Source: an uncultured Lentibacter sp. (GTDB taxonomy: Bacteria > Pseudomonadota > Alphaproteobacteria > Rhodobacterales > Rhodobacteraceae). Taken from it: a DNA stretch of 64,000 nucleotides. This document shows positions 7,877 through 20,500 of this stretch, in pieces (the stretch's first letter is position 1; each line of letters begins with the position of its first letter). The translations under genes and the position numbers were made by a program. The stretch lies in contig CANMGT010000001.1 in the NCBI GenBank assembly GCA_947497495.1, positions 1,054,001 to 1,118,000 on the forward strand. The letters run 5' to 3'. The notes beneath the pieces are model-generated. The model had not been told where the DNA came from and did no database searches. It was given only the letters and a program-made list of their open reading frames with translations.

Positions 7877-8539
7877 ATGGCTGATTTGAAAGACAAGCTC
7901 TTGGATGCGGCGCTGCTGCACGTGCCGTTTGATGGCTGGACAGAGGCCAGCTTTGAAGCTGCGCTGACTGATTCTGACGTTGATGCGGCTCTGGCGCATG
8001 GGCTGTGCCCGCGCGGCGCCGCCGACTTGGCAGTTGCCTACCACGAGCGCGGCGACACAAGGATGCTTGAGCGTCTGAGGCAGGCTGACCTGAGCGAAAT
8101 GAAGTTTCGCGAGAAAGTGTCGGCGGCTGTTCGCTATCGGCTTGAGGCGGTCGAAGACAAAGAGCTGGTGCGCCGTGGCATGACGCTGTTTGCGCTGCCC
8201 AAATATGCGCCTGACGGGGCCCGCCTCATCTGGAACACCTGCGACCTGATCTGGCGCGAGCTGGGTGACACCTCAGAGGATCTCAACTGGTATACAAAGC
8301 GCGCGACGCTTTCGGGGGTTTACTCTTCGACGGTGCTTTACTGGCTTGGCGATGCAAGCGAGGGCCACGCGGCAACATGGGAGTTTCTTGACCGGCGTAT
8401 CGAGAATGTAATGCAGTTCGAGAAAGTCAAAGCAGGGCTGCGAGGCAACAAGCTGCTCGGCGGATTTCTCGACAAAGTGACAGAGGCAGTGCGCGCCCCG
8501 AAAGGGGCCGAGGGCATGCCGGGACATACCAACAAATAA
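7877..8539 (+). CDS. coq9: COQ9-family ubiquinone biosynthesis protein
   Basis: Homologue of COQ9, 220 residues, a TetR-fold lipid-binding protein that supports the hydroxylation and deamination steps of ubiquinone synthesis (partner of COQ7 in mitochondria). Visible family sequence: an N-terminal helical bundle starting DLKDKLLDAALLHVPFDGWTE, and the core WNTCDLIWRELGDTSEDLNW then YTKRATLSGVYSSTVLYWLG, which carries the hydrophobic surface. There is a good GGAGG ribosome site. The gene is followed after 10 bp by an NADPH:quinone-oxidoreductase-like gene, probably in one transcript. It is divergent from rpsU, the usual arrangement in alphaproteobacteria. Confidence 0.92.
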   Translation: MADLKDKLLDAALLHVPFDGWTEASFEAALTDSDVDAALAHGLCPRGAADLAVAYHERGDTRMLERLRQADLSEMKFREKVSAAVRYRLEAVEDKELVRRGMTLFALPKYAPDGARLIWNTCDLIWRELGDTSEDLNWYTKRATLSGVYSSTVLYWLGDASEGHAATWEFLDRRIENVMQFEKVKAGLRGNKLLGGFLDKVTEAVRAPKGAEGMPGHTNK

Positions 8540-8549
8540 GGGCTGAAAA

Positions 8550-9521
8550 ATGCGAGTTGTCGAGATAACCAAAGCCGGTGCGCCGGATGTATTGCAATTG
8601 GCCGAGCGCGACGTGCCAAAGCCGGCACATGGCGAGATCCTCATCAAGGTTGCCTATGCGGGCGTGAACCGACCCGATGCCTTGCAACGGGCTGGCGCCT
8701 ATGCGCCGCCCAAAGGCGCGAGCGACTTGCCGGGGCTTGAGGCCAGCGGCGAAGTTGCCGCTGTTGGCGCAGGCGTTACCGAGTGGAAAGTCGGCGACAA
8801 GGTTTGCGCGCTGCTGCCCGGTGGTGGCTATGCTGAATACGTCACCACGCCAGCCGCCCATGCGCTGCCCGTTCCTGAAGGCCTGAGCCTCAAGCAAGCA
8901 GCCTGCCTGCCCGAGACATTCTTCACCGTCTGGACAAATGTCTTCATGCGCGGCGGGTTGCAAGCCGGCGAGCGCTTCTTGGTGCATGGCGGCTCATCAG
9001 GCATTGGGACAACCGCGATCCAACTTGCAAACGCCTTTGGCGCGCGGGTTTTCACCACAGTCGGCAACGCCGCCAAGGCAGAGGCCTGCACAGCCCTTGG
9101 TGCGGAACGGGTGATGAACTACCGCGAGGAAGATTTCGTTGAAGTGCTACAAGCCGAGGGCGGCGCCAACCTGATCCTCGACATGGTCGGCGGGGACTAC
9201 ATCCCGCGCAACATCCGCGCACTGGCCGATGACGGCCGCATGGTTCACATCGCGTTTCTCACCGGCCCCAAGGCCGAGCTGAACTTCGCCCAGATCATGG
9301 CGCGCCGCCTGACAGTCACGGGCAGCACTTTGCGCCCCCAGTCAGACCTCGCCAAAGCCCGCATCGCCGCAGAACTGCGCGAAAAAGTCTGGCCGCTGCT
9401 CGCTGCGGGCACAGTCGCGCCGGTGATGGATCAAGAGTTCCCCCTCGCCGCCGCCGCTGCCGCCCATACCCGCATGGAGGGCAGCACCCACATCGGCAAA
9501 ATCGTTCTCAAGGTCGCCTAG
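8550..9521 (+). CDS. NAD(P)H:quinone oxidoreductase (zinc-free MDR, PIG3 type)
   Basis: Medium-chain dehydrogenase/reductase of 323 residues lacking the structural-zinc cysteines, as in quinone oxidoreductases. Motifs: N-terminal MRVVEITKAGAPDVLQLAER, the substrate-domain GVNRPDALQRAGAYAPPKGA, and the NADPH-binding VHGGSSGIGTTAIQLANAFG. It reduces quinones or enals with NADPH. It is probably co-transcribed with coq9, which starts the operon, but both quinone links could be coincidental. A hairpin repeat element lies directly downstream. Confidence 0.9.
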   Translation: MRVVEITKAGAPDVLQLAERDVPKPAHGEILIKVAYAGVNRPDALQRAGAYAPPKGASDLPGLEASGEVAAVGAGVTEWKVGDKVCALLPGGGYAEYVTTPAAHALPVPEGLSLKQAACLPETFFTVWTNVFMRGGLQAGERFLVHGGSSGIGTTAIQLANAFGARVFTTVGNAAKAEACTALGAERVMNYREEDFVEVLQAEGGANLILDMVGGDYIPRNIRALADDGRMVHIAFLTGPKAELNFAQIMARRLTVTGSTLRPQSDLAKARIAAELREKVWPLLAAGTVAPVMDQEFPLAAAAAAHTRMEGSTHIGKIVLKVA

Positions 9522-9527
9522 GCTTTT

Positions 9528-9572
9528 TCTTGACGTAAATATTCTGGGGGTTTGGGGGCAAAGCCCCCATTG
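9528..9572 (-). repeat. Dispersed intergenic repeat, copy B
   Basis: Reads CTTTTTCTTGACGTAAATA, then a TTCTGGGGG linker and the hairpin GGGGGC-AAA-GCCCCC on the plus strand. It is the inverse orientation of copies at 5.9, 21.3 and 45.8 kb. It lies between the quinone oxidoreductase and the convergent RNase T2 gene and can act as a terminator. Confidence 0.65.
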
Positions 9573-9605
9573 AACAAAACCTGTGCGCTCCACCGAGCGC
9601 TCCGC

Positions 9606-10241
9606 TCAGTCAATCGGCTCGAACACCGCGTCGTTGAGCGAGCAGTCACGCGACACGTCTCGTCCGCAGGGCACTGGTGAGAGGTCTTTGCTCAAGCACA
9701 CCCGCACCTCCTGAATATGGCGCGCCTTGCAGGTCACGGTGACCATGTCGCGCTTGAGCGCGGGGTTTGCTTTCAAGAAAGCATCCTCAACCACCGAGGC
9801 TGGCAGTTTGATCGTCCTGTCGAGCTTGCGAAACACCGGCGGGCGCACGACGGTGCCATAGGCCCTGCGCGACAGTGCGTAGTAGTCAGCGGCTGACAGT
9901 CCCGAGCAGACGCCATGTTTTTTCCACTGATACCAAGCCAACCCCGAGGTGCCCATGATGTCGGCCATCGTATTCGTAAGGCTGCGCGGCGGTTGGCGCT
10001 CGATCGTAGGGCAGAAAGACGGCCAGCCGCGATGATATTGTGGCCAGAGGCCATGCAGCACCCAGCCGTGGTCTTGCCCTGTGTCGCACTGCGGCGAGCC
10101 CTTCGCGTCGCCCTCCAGTGCGCACCAGTTGGGCGACCACGAGAGCGCCATAACGTAGTAGTCAAAGGTGCCCGACTTCTCTCCTTTGGCCAGCGCCAAA
10201 CCCGCCAATACCGATAAAACTCCAGCCAAAACGATGCGCAT
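9606..10241 (-). CDS. Secreted RNase T2
   Basis: Periplasmic or secreted ribonuclease of the T2 family (non-specific RNA cleavage through a 2',3'-cyclic phosphate), 211 residues. The signal peptide MRIVLAGVLSVLAGLALA is followed by both catalytic signatures: CAS-I HGLWPQ, with a catalytic His, and CAS-II WKKHGVC, with Glu/Lys/His-type catalysis. Several Cys residues (NWCALEG, FCPTIER, HGVCSG, TVTCKAR, RVCLSKD, CSLND) could form disulfides. Role: probably phosphate or nucleoside scavenging from external RNA. Monocistronic. Confidence 0.95.
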   Translation of the reverse strand: MRIVLAGVLSVLAGLALAKGEKSGTFDYYVMALSWSPNWCALEGDAKGSPQCDTGQDHGWVLHGLWPQYHRGWPSFCPTIERQPPRSLTNTMADIMGTSGLAWYQWKKHGVCSGLSAADYYALSRRAYGTVVRPPVFRKLDRTIKLPASVVEDAFLKANPALKRDMVTVTCKARHIQEVRVCLSKDLSPVPCGRDVSRDCSLNDAVFEPID

Positions 10242-10382
10242 TCACTCTTTCCTTATTACTCTACCCGCACTATATAGCAGCCAAGTTCCCCTACAACGGT
10301 AACCTGAGCCCCTCAAAAGGCTCGCCCAAATCAAGGGCACGGGAGAGTTGTATGTGGGAGGAGTTTTTGAAGGAGGCACATC

Positions 10383-11123
10383 ATGTCTGACAAACCGATT
10401 ATGGCAAAAGCCACAGCCGTATGGCTGGTGGACAACACAACTTTGAACTTCAAGCAGATTGCCGACTTTGTCGATATGCACGAGCTTGAAGTGCAAGGCA
10501 TCGCGGATGGCGATGTGGCTGTTGGCGTGAAGGGCTTTGACCCTGTTGCAAACAACCAGCTCACTCAGGAAGAGCTCGACAAGGCGCAGGAAAACCCGCT
10601 GCACAAGCTGAAGCTCAAGTTCTACGCTGCCGCCGTTGGCGAAGAAAAGCGCCGTGGGCCACGCTACACACCGCTGTCAAAGCGTCAGGACCGTCCAGCC
10701 TCTATCCTTTGGCTCGTCAAGTTCCACCCCGAGCTGACAGATGCGCAGGTGTCCAAACTGGTCGGTACAACCAAGCCAACCATTCAAGCGATCCGCGAGC
10801 GCACGCATTGGAACATCGCCAACATTGACCCGATCGACCCTGTCGCGCTGGGCCTTTGCAAGCAGTCAGAGCTTGACGCCGCCGTGCAAAAAGCCGCTGC
10901 CAAGAAAGCCGCCAGTGGTGAAGTCATGAACGATGACGAGCGCCGCAAACTGGTTGGCATCGAAACCAGCCTTGGCATGGACGCCGAACCGAAGATCCCG
11001 ACAGCGATCGAAGGCTTGGAGACCTTCTCGCTTAGCGGCAACGATGAAGACGACGACCAAGACGCGCACGACGACAGCCGTGACGCCGACAGCTTCTTCA
11101 ACCTGCCTGACGACGACGAGTAA
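10383..11123 (+). CDS. trcR: DUF1013 / TrcR-type cell-cycle transcription regulator
   Basis: Protein of 246 residues in the alphaproteobacterial DUF1013 family; from memory, the Caulobacter member TrcR is an essential regulator of ctrA transcription. The start MSDKPIMAKATAVWLVDNTT and the long core are typical. A helix-turn-helix is plausible at LVKFHPELTDAQVSKLVGTT followed by KPTIQAIRERTHWN. The C-terminus is a highly acidic tail (DEDDDQDAHDDSRDADSFFN then LPDDDE). A strong AGGAGG ribosome site precedes the ATG and an intrinsic terminator follows, so the gene is expressed alone. Family call strong; the gene name rests on recall. Confidence 0.85.
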   Translation: MSDKPIMAKATAVWLVDNTTLNFKQIADFVDMHELEVQGIADGDVAVGVKGFDPVANNQLTQEELDKAQENPLHKLKLKFYAAAVGEEKRRGPRYTPLSKRQDRPASILWLVKFHPELTDAQVSKLVGTTKPTIQAIRERTHWNIANIDPIDPVALGLCKQSELDAAVQKAAAKKAASGEVMNDDERRKLVGIETSLGMDAEPKIPTAIEGLETFSLSGNDEDDDQDAHDDSRDADSFFNLPDDDE

Positions 11124-11167
11124 CAGTTTTTCAAGGTTGAATTAAAGGCGAGTTAGCCTGAGTAGAG

Positions 11168-11195
11168 GGCCCGGTAATTTTGCCGGGCCTTTGTC
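11168..11195 (+). terminator. Rho-independent terminator after trcR
   Basis: GGCCCGG (11168-11174), an eight-base loop and CCGGGCC (11183-11189), followed by TTTGTCTTG. Confidence 0.85.
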
Positions 11196-11579
11196 TTGAA
11201 TACGGCTTGATTGCGGCAATAGGTAGGCCAAGAAGCTAGTTTTCAGTCTAATTGAATTGAATTTAGACTTTTGAGCAATGCTGCGGGGTTACTGCTTGTC
11301 GTGTATTGCAGTGGCCTTAGGGCGTCGTATTCTCCGCATTATACAGCTTAAAGGCGCTATGCTACTACCCAATGTTTCGAAAATGGAAACCGACTCCCCT
11401 TAAGCGAGAATATGGCAGGGAGGCCCGCAAAAACTGTGGCGAAACTCCAAACTTTCAAAGTTCAGACCTAAGAATGCCCCTTTCCTCAGTCACTTTTGGC
11501 GCTGAATGAGTGTGCTCAGTTTAATGGGCTCGTAATGTTAGCTGTTTATTGAGACAGCGCGTCGAAAGGAACGAAGCAG
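11196..11579 (+). promoter_or_regulatory. Leader/promoter region of the giant RTX gene
   Basis: This 384-bp stretch has no convincing coding frame and is more AT-rich than its surroundings (for example 11242-11290). It ends with GAAAGGAACGAAGCAG just before the ATG, a usable ribosome site. I see no clear -35/-10 pair that I would defend and no strong palindrome. Its length suggests a regulated promoter or a long 5' leader. Confidence 0.4.
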
Positions 11580-14500
11580 ATGGCTGTTTTAGACAATGCA
11601 ATTTGGGTAAACGGAAGCACCGGTTTTGCGGAAAACGGAACCACTGTTGTTAACGATGGAGCCGCGAGCACAACTGTCACCGCGACATTTACAGCGAACA
11701 GCTTTGATGAAACGCAAAGTGGGTATAACATCGCAGAGCTCGGCGCGTTCGGTGTTACCGATCCGATCACAGCTTCATATGACTTCTCGCAGCCAGTCGA
11801 GAACCTCACGTTCGACTTCCAGCATGTCAATGGCGATGAAGTCAATTACGATGACATGTGGACAATCTACGCCTACGACGAAAATGGCGATCTGATCCCA
11901 TCCGCCGATATCATCGCTGCCATAAGCGGCCTCAATCAGGACATTGTCTATGCAAACCCTGATGGCTCGGTCACGATTGAGTCGGAAGGCGGCAACGTCA
12001 ATAACGTCACTTTTAGTTATGACGGTTTGATTTCACAGATCGACCTCACATTTGACAACGGCCCAGACGCCCCTTCAACAGGTGGCTCGGGTATTACCGA
12101 CTTCACGTTTGATGTTCCTCTCGACACAGATGGCGACGGAATTCAGGACAGCGCCGATGTCGATGACGACGGTGACGGCATTCTCGATGTTGACGAAGGC
12201 GCCACCACGTCGACGCCGAGCACGATCACTATCTCGTTTGATGGCGACAACTACTCCAGCAGCGAAAGCTCTTGGACGCTCTATGATGCATCAGGCACTG
12301 TAATTGCGAGTCAGGCGGCTGGCACGCTTTCGGATGGCGTGACTGTTACCAATGTCAATGTTACTGACTTAGGTAGTTACAGCCTTGTTGTGGATGACAC
12401 ATTCGGTGACGGTCTGGCTGAAACCGGTCCCGCTGGTTACACGATCGCCATCGACGGGACTATTGTGCACACCTCGGCGCCAAGTGAGAACTTCGGCACT
12501 CAGCAGACTGTCGATTTTGATGTTTTGGCCACTGAAACAACAACCGACAGCGACGGCGACGGCATTGCTGATCACCTTGATCTGGACAGCGACAATGACG
12601 GCATCACCGACAATGTCGAAGCGCAGACGACCGCTGGCTATGTGGCTCCGACAGGCACCGACACCGATGGCGACGGGCTCGACGACGCCTATGAAGGCAC
12701 AGGCGGGCTGACCCCTGTTGACACAGACGGCGACGGCACGGCGGATGTTCTGGACACCGACAGTGACAACGACGGGCTGACCGACGCAGCAGAAGCCGGC
12801 CACGGCGTCACACAGGCCGCGATCGACGCCTCGGCCGACACAGACGGCGACGGCATCATGGATGTGGTCGATGATGTGGTTGGCTGGGATGTGAACGACA
12901 CCGATGTCGACGGCACAGGCGCATCAACCCTGACAGACAGCGATGGCGACGGCTCAGGCACCGCCCCGATGACTGACGACGTCGACTTTCGCGACGCCAC
13001 AGTGCCTAACTACATCGTTGAAGGCACAGCGGCGGGCGAACTGATCGACGGCAGCTATTTCGGCGATCCTGACGGCGACGTGATCGACAACAACGATCAC
13101 TCTGACAGCACCAACGACGACAGCGTCGTGGCAGGTGCGGGCAATGACACCATTAAGTCGGGGCAGGGCAATGATACCGTCCAAGCGGGCATCGGGGATG
13201 ACCTTGTATATGCGGATGACGGTAGCGACTCTGTGTTTGGTGACGCGGGTCAAGATACGCTCTCTGGCGGACGCGGCGATGACGCTGTTGAGGGCGGCAG
13301 CGGCGATGATCAGATTCTTGGTGGTAAGGGTGTCGATACGCTGAGCGGGGACGATGGAAACGACGTTATCCTCGGTGACGCGATTGCTGTCGATCTGATC
13401 GCAGAAGCTTCGGGCACTTCGGTCATTGCAACAACGCTCACTGTTCAGAACGCAACAGATGAGCCGATTGATCTTGTCTGGATCAGCGAGTCTGGCGCCC
13501 TTGTGACTTACTATACGCTAAGCCCCGGCGAAGTGTATGCCCAGCCGACCTATGAAGAGCACAATTGGCTATTGGTTGATAGCGATGGCAACTATCTCGA
13601 CTTGATCCATGTGGCAGACGAGACGTTCGTTTCATGGAACAACAACAACGGCGATGACATCTCTGGTGGCGCAGGAAACGACACCATTGATGGTATGTTT
13701 GGCAACGACACGATCAGCGGCGGCTCTGGCGATGATTCCATCGACGGTGGCTCTGGTGACGATCGTGTCTTTGGTTCTGATGGCTCGGATACGATTTTCG
13801 GTGGCGCGGGGGACGACACGCTTGACGGTGACGACGCCTTTGCCACAGGCGGCGCTGACAGCATCGACGGCGGTGCAGGCAATGACCAGATCATCGGCGA
13901 TGTCGGCAACGACAGCCTCTATGGCGGCACAGGCAATGACACAGTCTACGCAGGCGCTGACGACGACCTCGTGTATGGCGAAGCGGGCGACGACCAGCTC
14001 TATGGCGAGGCAGGCAACGACTATATCAGCGGCGGCGACGGCAATGACCTTGTCGTAGCCGGCGACGGCGGTGACGACATTGATGGCGGCGCTGGCGACG
14101 ACACAGTCTTTGGCGAAGCAGGCGGTGACAACATCGATGGCGACGCTGGCAACGATTCGCTCTCTGGCGGAACGGGCCAGGACAGCATCTGGGGCGGCAC
14201 AGGCAACGACACAATCGACGGCGGCTCAGAAAACGATGCCCTCTATGGCGGCGCGGGTGACGACAGCATCATCGGCGGCACAGGCGCGGACTTTATCTCG
14301 CTCTCGGGCGGCGCAGACACTGTCGATGCGGGCGATGACGCCGACAACATCGTGGTTGATGCCAGCAGCTATGCCGACGGCACCACTGTCACGGTTGATG
14401 GCGGCACAGGCGGCGTTGACAACGACACGCTCAACCTGACGGATTTCACATATTACACCTCGCTTACCGAGACGACAGATGCCGACGGCGACAGCACCTC

Positions 14501-17500
14501 GGGCAGCGTCACGGTTCAGGATGCCTCGGGCAACTTGATCACCTTCAACTTCACCGAAATAGAAAACCTCATTCTACCCCCGATTGCGCCAGACTACATC
14601 GTCGAGGGCACGAGCGGCGACGACACGATTGATGCGGCATATGTTGGCGATCCTGAAGGCGATCTGATCGACAGCAATGATCATTCCGATGGCTCCAACG
14701 ATGACTCTGTCCTCGCGGGCGCAGGCAATGACTCTGTTGCATCGGGCGCTGGTGATGACACTGTCTATGGTGGCGTTGGCTCTGACTCCGTTTCAGGCGG
14801 CACAGGTGATGATATTGTCTTCCTTGAAGGCGGCAATGACTCTTTTGGCGACTGGTTTACCGATGCGGGTAACGACACCGTTTACGGTGGCGATGGCGAC
14901 GACTACATCAATGGTGCAGTCGGGAACGACGAACTTTACGGCGACGCTGGCGACGACTTCATCTTTGGCGGCGTAGGCGACGACACTCTTTCTGGTGGCA
15001 CCGGCAACGATGAACTGTGGATAACAGACGATCACGACACCGACGTCCTCTTCGGCGGCGAAGATGTTGGCGACGGAGACGTCGATACCGTCGTTTTCAA
15101 CAACGAAGATTCTACATTGGGTGTGAGTGTTACGGCGACGGGCGACGAGACAGGCACCTATACGTTCAACGGAACACCAACGACAGGCACTTATTCCGAA
15201 ATCGAAGGCATTACGGGTACCGACACCGCGGATACAATTGACATGTCTGCCGATTCTTCGGGAGTCGTAGTAGACGGAGCTGCAGGTGAAGACAGTATCA
15301 CGGGCGGTTCGGGTAATGACTCGATTGCTGGCGGTGAAGATGCGGACCTGATCTTGCTCGAAGACGGCTTTGGAGATGATACCATCTTTGGTGGTGAAGG
15401 TGTCACAACCGGTGTCGATTCAGACACGGTTGATGCTGGTGCGGTCACCACAGACATGAGCGTGACCTTCTCTGGTTCGGAAGCGGGCTCGATCACCTCT
15501 GGCGCTGATACGGCGACATTCAGCGAAATCGAGAACGTCTTTACTGGCAGTGGCAATGACACGGTGGATGCGAGCTCGGACACCGCGGGCGTTGGGCTAT
15601 TTGGCAATGAAGGCGATGACAGCATCATCGGCGGCTCTGGTGACGACTATATCGATGGCGGTGTGGGAGCAGATACGCTTGATGGTGGTGCTGGCAACGA
15701 CACGTTGGACGTTGGAGCGGATTCTGACCGCGATGTCGTTGTGCTGGCCGACGGAGACGGTGACGACACTGTTTCAAATTTTGACCTGACCGACAGCGGC
15801 GACGGCACGACCATCGACCAGCTCGATGTGTCCGGCCTGACGTCGGATGGCGGCACGACGCCAGTCAACGTTGACGACGTGACCGTAACCGACACCAATG
15901 GCGACGGCACCGGCGACGCGATCCTGACGTTCCCGGGTGGGGAGAGCATAACACTTGTTGGTGTGCTTCCAGGTGAAGTCGATGATCCGGCTGAACTCGA
16001 AGCCATCGGCATTCCGGCGCCCAACCTCAACTATATTGTCGAAGGTACGGCGGGAGCCGACAACATCGGTGCAGCTTACGTGGGCGACCCCGAAGGCGAC
16101 ATGATCGACAGCAACGATCATTCTGACGGTTCAAACGACGACAGTGTGACGGCGGGCGCGGGTGACGACAGTGTTTTCTCCGGCGCAGGCGACGACACAG
16201 TGCTGGGTGAGGCAGGCAATGACGTTCTACAAACCGGACTTGGCAATGACGTTATTTATGGCGGCACAGGCAACGACTCAGTGTATGCTGAAAACGGTGA
16301 CGACACCGTTTATGGCGGCGATGGCGACGACCTTATCGCCGCATCGATTGGTTCGGATTCGTTCTTCGGTGAAGCTGGCGACGATACGATCTATGGTGGC
16401 GGCTATACTGGTGTAGGCGGTGACACGATTGATGGCGGCATCGGTAATGACGTGATCAGCGGCGGCGGCGGCAGTGATAGCCTGCTCGGCGACCTCGGCA
16501 ATGACGTGATTGATGGCGATTCAGACGAAGACACCATTCGCGGTGGCATGGGCGATGACACCATCGACGGCGGCACGGGCAATGACTCCTTGCACGGCAA
16601 CGAGGGCAACGACAGCATCCTTGGCGGCACGGGTAATGACAGCATCTACGGCGAAACCGGCAACGACTATGTGTCAGGCGGCGATGGCAACGACAGTATT
16701 GAAGGCAACGAAGGTGATGACACTCTTAGCGGCGGCGCGGGCGACGACTTCGTGCGCGGCAGCTTCGGCAACGACAGCATCATTTCGGATGCGGGCGACG
16801 ACTACCTCTGGGGCGGTTTTGGCGATGATACGTTCAGCTATACCGACGGCTTTGGTAACGACACCATCGAAGGTGAAGAGGCCAACGAGGTGGACGGCGA
16901 CACGCTTGATCTGAGCGGCGTCACGGCTGACCTCACGGTTGATCTGACCTCGGCCAACCCGGAAGCGGGCACGTTCACAGACGGCACAGCCACGACCAGC
17001 TTTGTCGAGATCGAGAACATCATTCTCGGCGCTGGCAACGACACGCTTGTGCTTGGCACAGGCGGCGGCGCAGACACGGTTGAGGGCTTCACAGCTCCGA
17101 CAGACAACGGAGACGGCACCTTTACAGCCTATGATGTGCTGGATGTCAGCACTCTGACAGACGTGAACGGCGCAATCGTCAACACCGACGACGTCACCGT
17201 CACAGACGACGGCAGCGGCAACGCGGTTCTGACCTTCCCGAGCGGCGAGAGCCTTACTCTGGTTGGCGTAACACCCGCAGAGCTGAGCGACCCGGCAGCG
17301 CTGGAAGCGATCGGCATTGTGCAGCCTGACTACATCGTGGAAGGCACAGCGGCAGGCGAACTGATCGACGGCACATACCTTGGCGATCCTGAGGGAGATA
17401 TCGTCGACGGTGACGACGATGCTTTAGGTGGCAACACTGATAGCATTCAGGCCGGAGCTGGCGATGATACCGTGCTTTCCTATGTGGCCAACGACACGAT

Positions 17501-20500
17501 CGATGGAGGCGCTGGCAACGATAGCGTCGACGCAGGCGCTGGCGATGACCAAATCTTTGGCGGCACGGGCAACGACACCCTGCAAGGCTGGTTTGGCGAT
17601 GACAACCTCGTTGGTGGCGATGGCGCTGACAGCCTCATTGGCTGGACAGGCGACGACACGCTGATTGGCGGCACCGGAAATGACACCATCGAGGGCGGTG
17701 ATGATCAGGACTGGATCGTCCTTGAAAACGGCTTCGGCGATGACGTGATCGACGGCGGCGACGGCGGCGTGACCGACTTTGACATCCTCGACCTGACAAA
17801 TGTCACAACCGACACAACCATCGACCTGACAAGCGTGAACCCGGAAGCGGGCAGCGTTACCTCTGGCGCAGACACGGCCACATTCGGCGACATCGAAAAC
17901 ATCATTCTCGGTGGCGGGCGTGATACGATCGTTCTGGCCGATGGGTCCGGTTCGGATACTGTTCAGGCGTTCGACCTGACCGACAGCGGTGATGGCACCA
18001 CCAACGACCAGTTGGATGTTTCGGGCCTGACCGATGCAGATGGTCAGCCAGTGAATGTGGCAGACGTGACTGTTACCGACACCAATGGTGACGGGACAGG
18101 CGACGCCATCCTGACGTTCCCGAACGGAGAGAGCATCACGCTATCGGGTGTGAGCCCCACGCAAGTGGACAGCCATGCCGAACTGGAAGCGCTGGGCATT
18201 CCTGGCCTTGACTATGTGGTCACAGGCACCGCGGGCAATGACACGATTGACGGCTCCTACACGGGTGATCCTGAAGGCGACATGGTCGACAACAGTGACA
18301 TGCCTGACGGGTCAAACGACGACAGCATTCTGGCGGGTGACGGCTCTGACAGCGTTGTCGCGGGGCTTGGCGATGACACGGTCTGGGCGGGGTCGGGTGA
18401 CGACACTGTTGCAGGCGGCGCGGGCGAAGACCTGATCTATGGCGAAGCCGGCAACGACGTTCTGAACGGCGGCGCTGACAACGACACCATTGTGGGTGGC
18501 CTCGGCAACGACAGCATCGAAGGCGACACAGGCGCTGACAGCCTCGCAGGCGGTGGCGGCGATGACACAGTCATTGGCGGCATAGGTGACGACTGGGTCA
18601 CAGGTAACAGCGGTAACGACACGGTTTACGGCGGCGAGGGCAACGACTCTGTCTATGGCGCCGAAGGCAACGATGTTATGTTCGGCGACGCTGGCAACGA
18701 CAGCATGGAAGGCTGGATCGGCGACGACACCATGTCAGGTGGCGCAGGCGACGACTATGTCGATGGCGCGGATGGCGATGACAGTCTGGTCGGCAACGAC
18801 GGCAACGATACGCTTCTTGGCGGCAACAACGGCGGCGCAGATACGCTTCAAGGCGGCGCGGGTAACGACAGCCTGAGCGCGGGTGATGGCGACGACTTGC
18901 TGGAAGGCGGCACTGGCGCAGACATCCAGTTCGGTGAAGGTGGAGACGACACCTTTGTGCTCGAAGACGCGTTTGGCGGCGACACCATCCAAGGGGGTGA
19001 AACCGGCGAGACAAACGGAGATACGCTTGATCTGAGCGGCGTAACAAGTGACCTGACCGTTGATCTCACGTCAAATGACCCAGAGGCGGGCACCGTCAGC
19101 GACGGCACCGACACGGCGACATTTACGCAGATCGAGAACATTGTGCTGGGCGCAGGCACCGACACGGTTGTGCTGGCTGACGGCTCTGGTAGCGACACGG
19201 TTGAAGGCTTTGAAGCGCCAACTGACGCAGGGGGCGGAGCCTTCACGGGCAACGACCAGCTGGATGTTAGTGGCATGACAAACGCTGACGGCGACCCTGT
19301 CAATGTGCACGACGTCACGGTCACCGACACCAACGGCGACGGCACGGGCGACGCGATCCTGACGTTCCCTAACGGAGAGAGCATCACACTGGTTGGCGTA
19401 GCCCCCGCAGACGTGGACAGTTACAATGCGCTGGTTGCGCTCGGCATTCCGGGCACCGATGAAATCGTCAGCGGCACGGCGGCCGGCGACATCATCAACG
19501 GGTCTTATACCGGTGATCCCGACGGCGATATGGTTGACGCGGGCGACAACTCGGCCGGGACCAACGATGACAGCATTGAAGCGGGTGCGGGCGACGACGT
19601 TGTGCTCGCAGGCGACGGCGATGACTCGGTTCTTGGCGAAACGGGCAACGACAGCCTTATCGGTGAAGGTGGCAACGACGTCCTTGATGGCGGTATCGGT
19701 GACGACACGCTCTTTGGCGGCCTCGGCAACGACACTGTGCTGGGCGGAGCAGGCAACGATAGCCTTTATGGCAACGGCGGCGCCGATAGCCTTGATGGCG
19801 GCGACGGTGATGACACGATCCGCGTCTCTTCAGGCGATACGGCAACAGGCGGCGACGGCGATGATACATTCAGCATAGACTCCCTGCTGCTTGATGGCAC
19901 TGCGATCAACATCACTGGTGGTGAAGGCGGCGAGACAGTTGGTGACACGCTCGACTTTGGCGGCCTGATCGGGTTTGGCGACATCACATACACCAACACC
20001 GATCCGGGCGTTGGCGGCGGGATGTCAGGCTCGGCGACGCTGTCTGACGGCACAGTGGTGACGTTTGATGAGATCGAAAACGTGATCATCTGTTTCACCG
20101 AAGGCACCCGTATTGCGACGCCACGCGGTGTGCGCGAAGTGGAAGATATTGCCATCGGTGACTTGGTTGTCACCCGCGACCACGGGCTGCAGCCTGTGCG
20201 GTGGGTCGGTAAGCGGACAGTTCCCGCAATCGGCAGCTTGGCCCCCATCCGGTTTGAAACCGGAGCTCTGGGCAACGAGCGCCCGCTCTATGTGTCGCCG
20301 CAACACCGGATGCTGGTGCACGGCCACGAAGCCTCGCTGTTGTTCGGCGAAAGCGAAGTGCTGGCCACGGCCAAGCACCTTGTGAACGGCGGAAGCGTGA
20401 CGCAAGCCCAAGGCGGCGAAGTGACTTATGTGCACATCTTGTTTGACCAGCACGAAGTTATCTATGCCGAAGGCTCGCCAAGCGAGAGCTTCTTCCCCGG

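Noticed and set aside
11142..11156. TTAA-AGGCGAG-TTAG resembles a CtrA binding site.
   Set aside because: The second half is TTAG rather than TTAA, and it sits between the trcR stop and its terminator, where a promoter site is not expected.
13135..19878. Many overlapping frames in the RTX gene and periodic short repeats that could suggest a CRISPR array or tandem gene array.
   Set aside because: The repeats have coding periodicity (GGxGxD nonapeptides), vary in every copy and lie in one continuous frame with no spacers.
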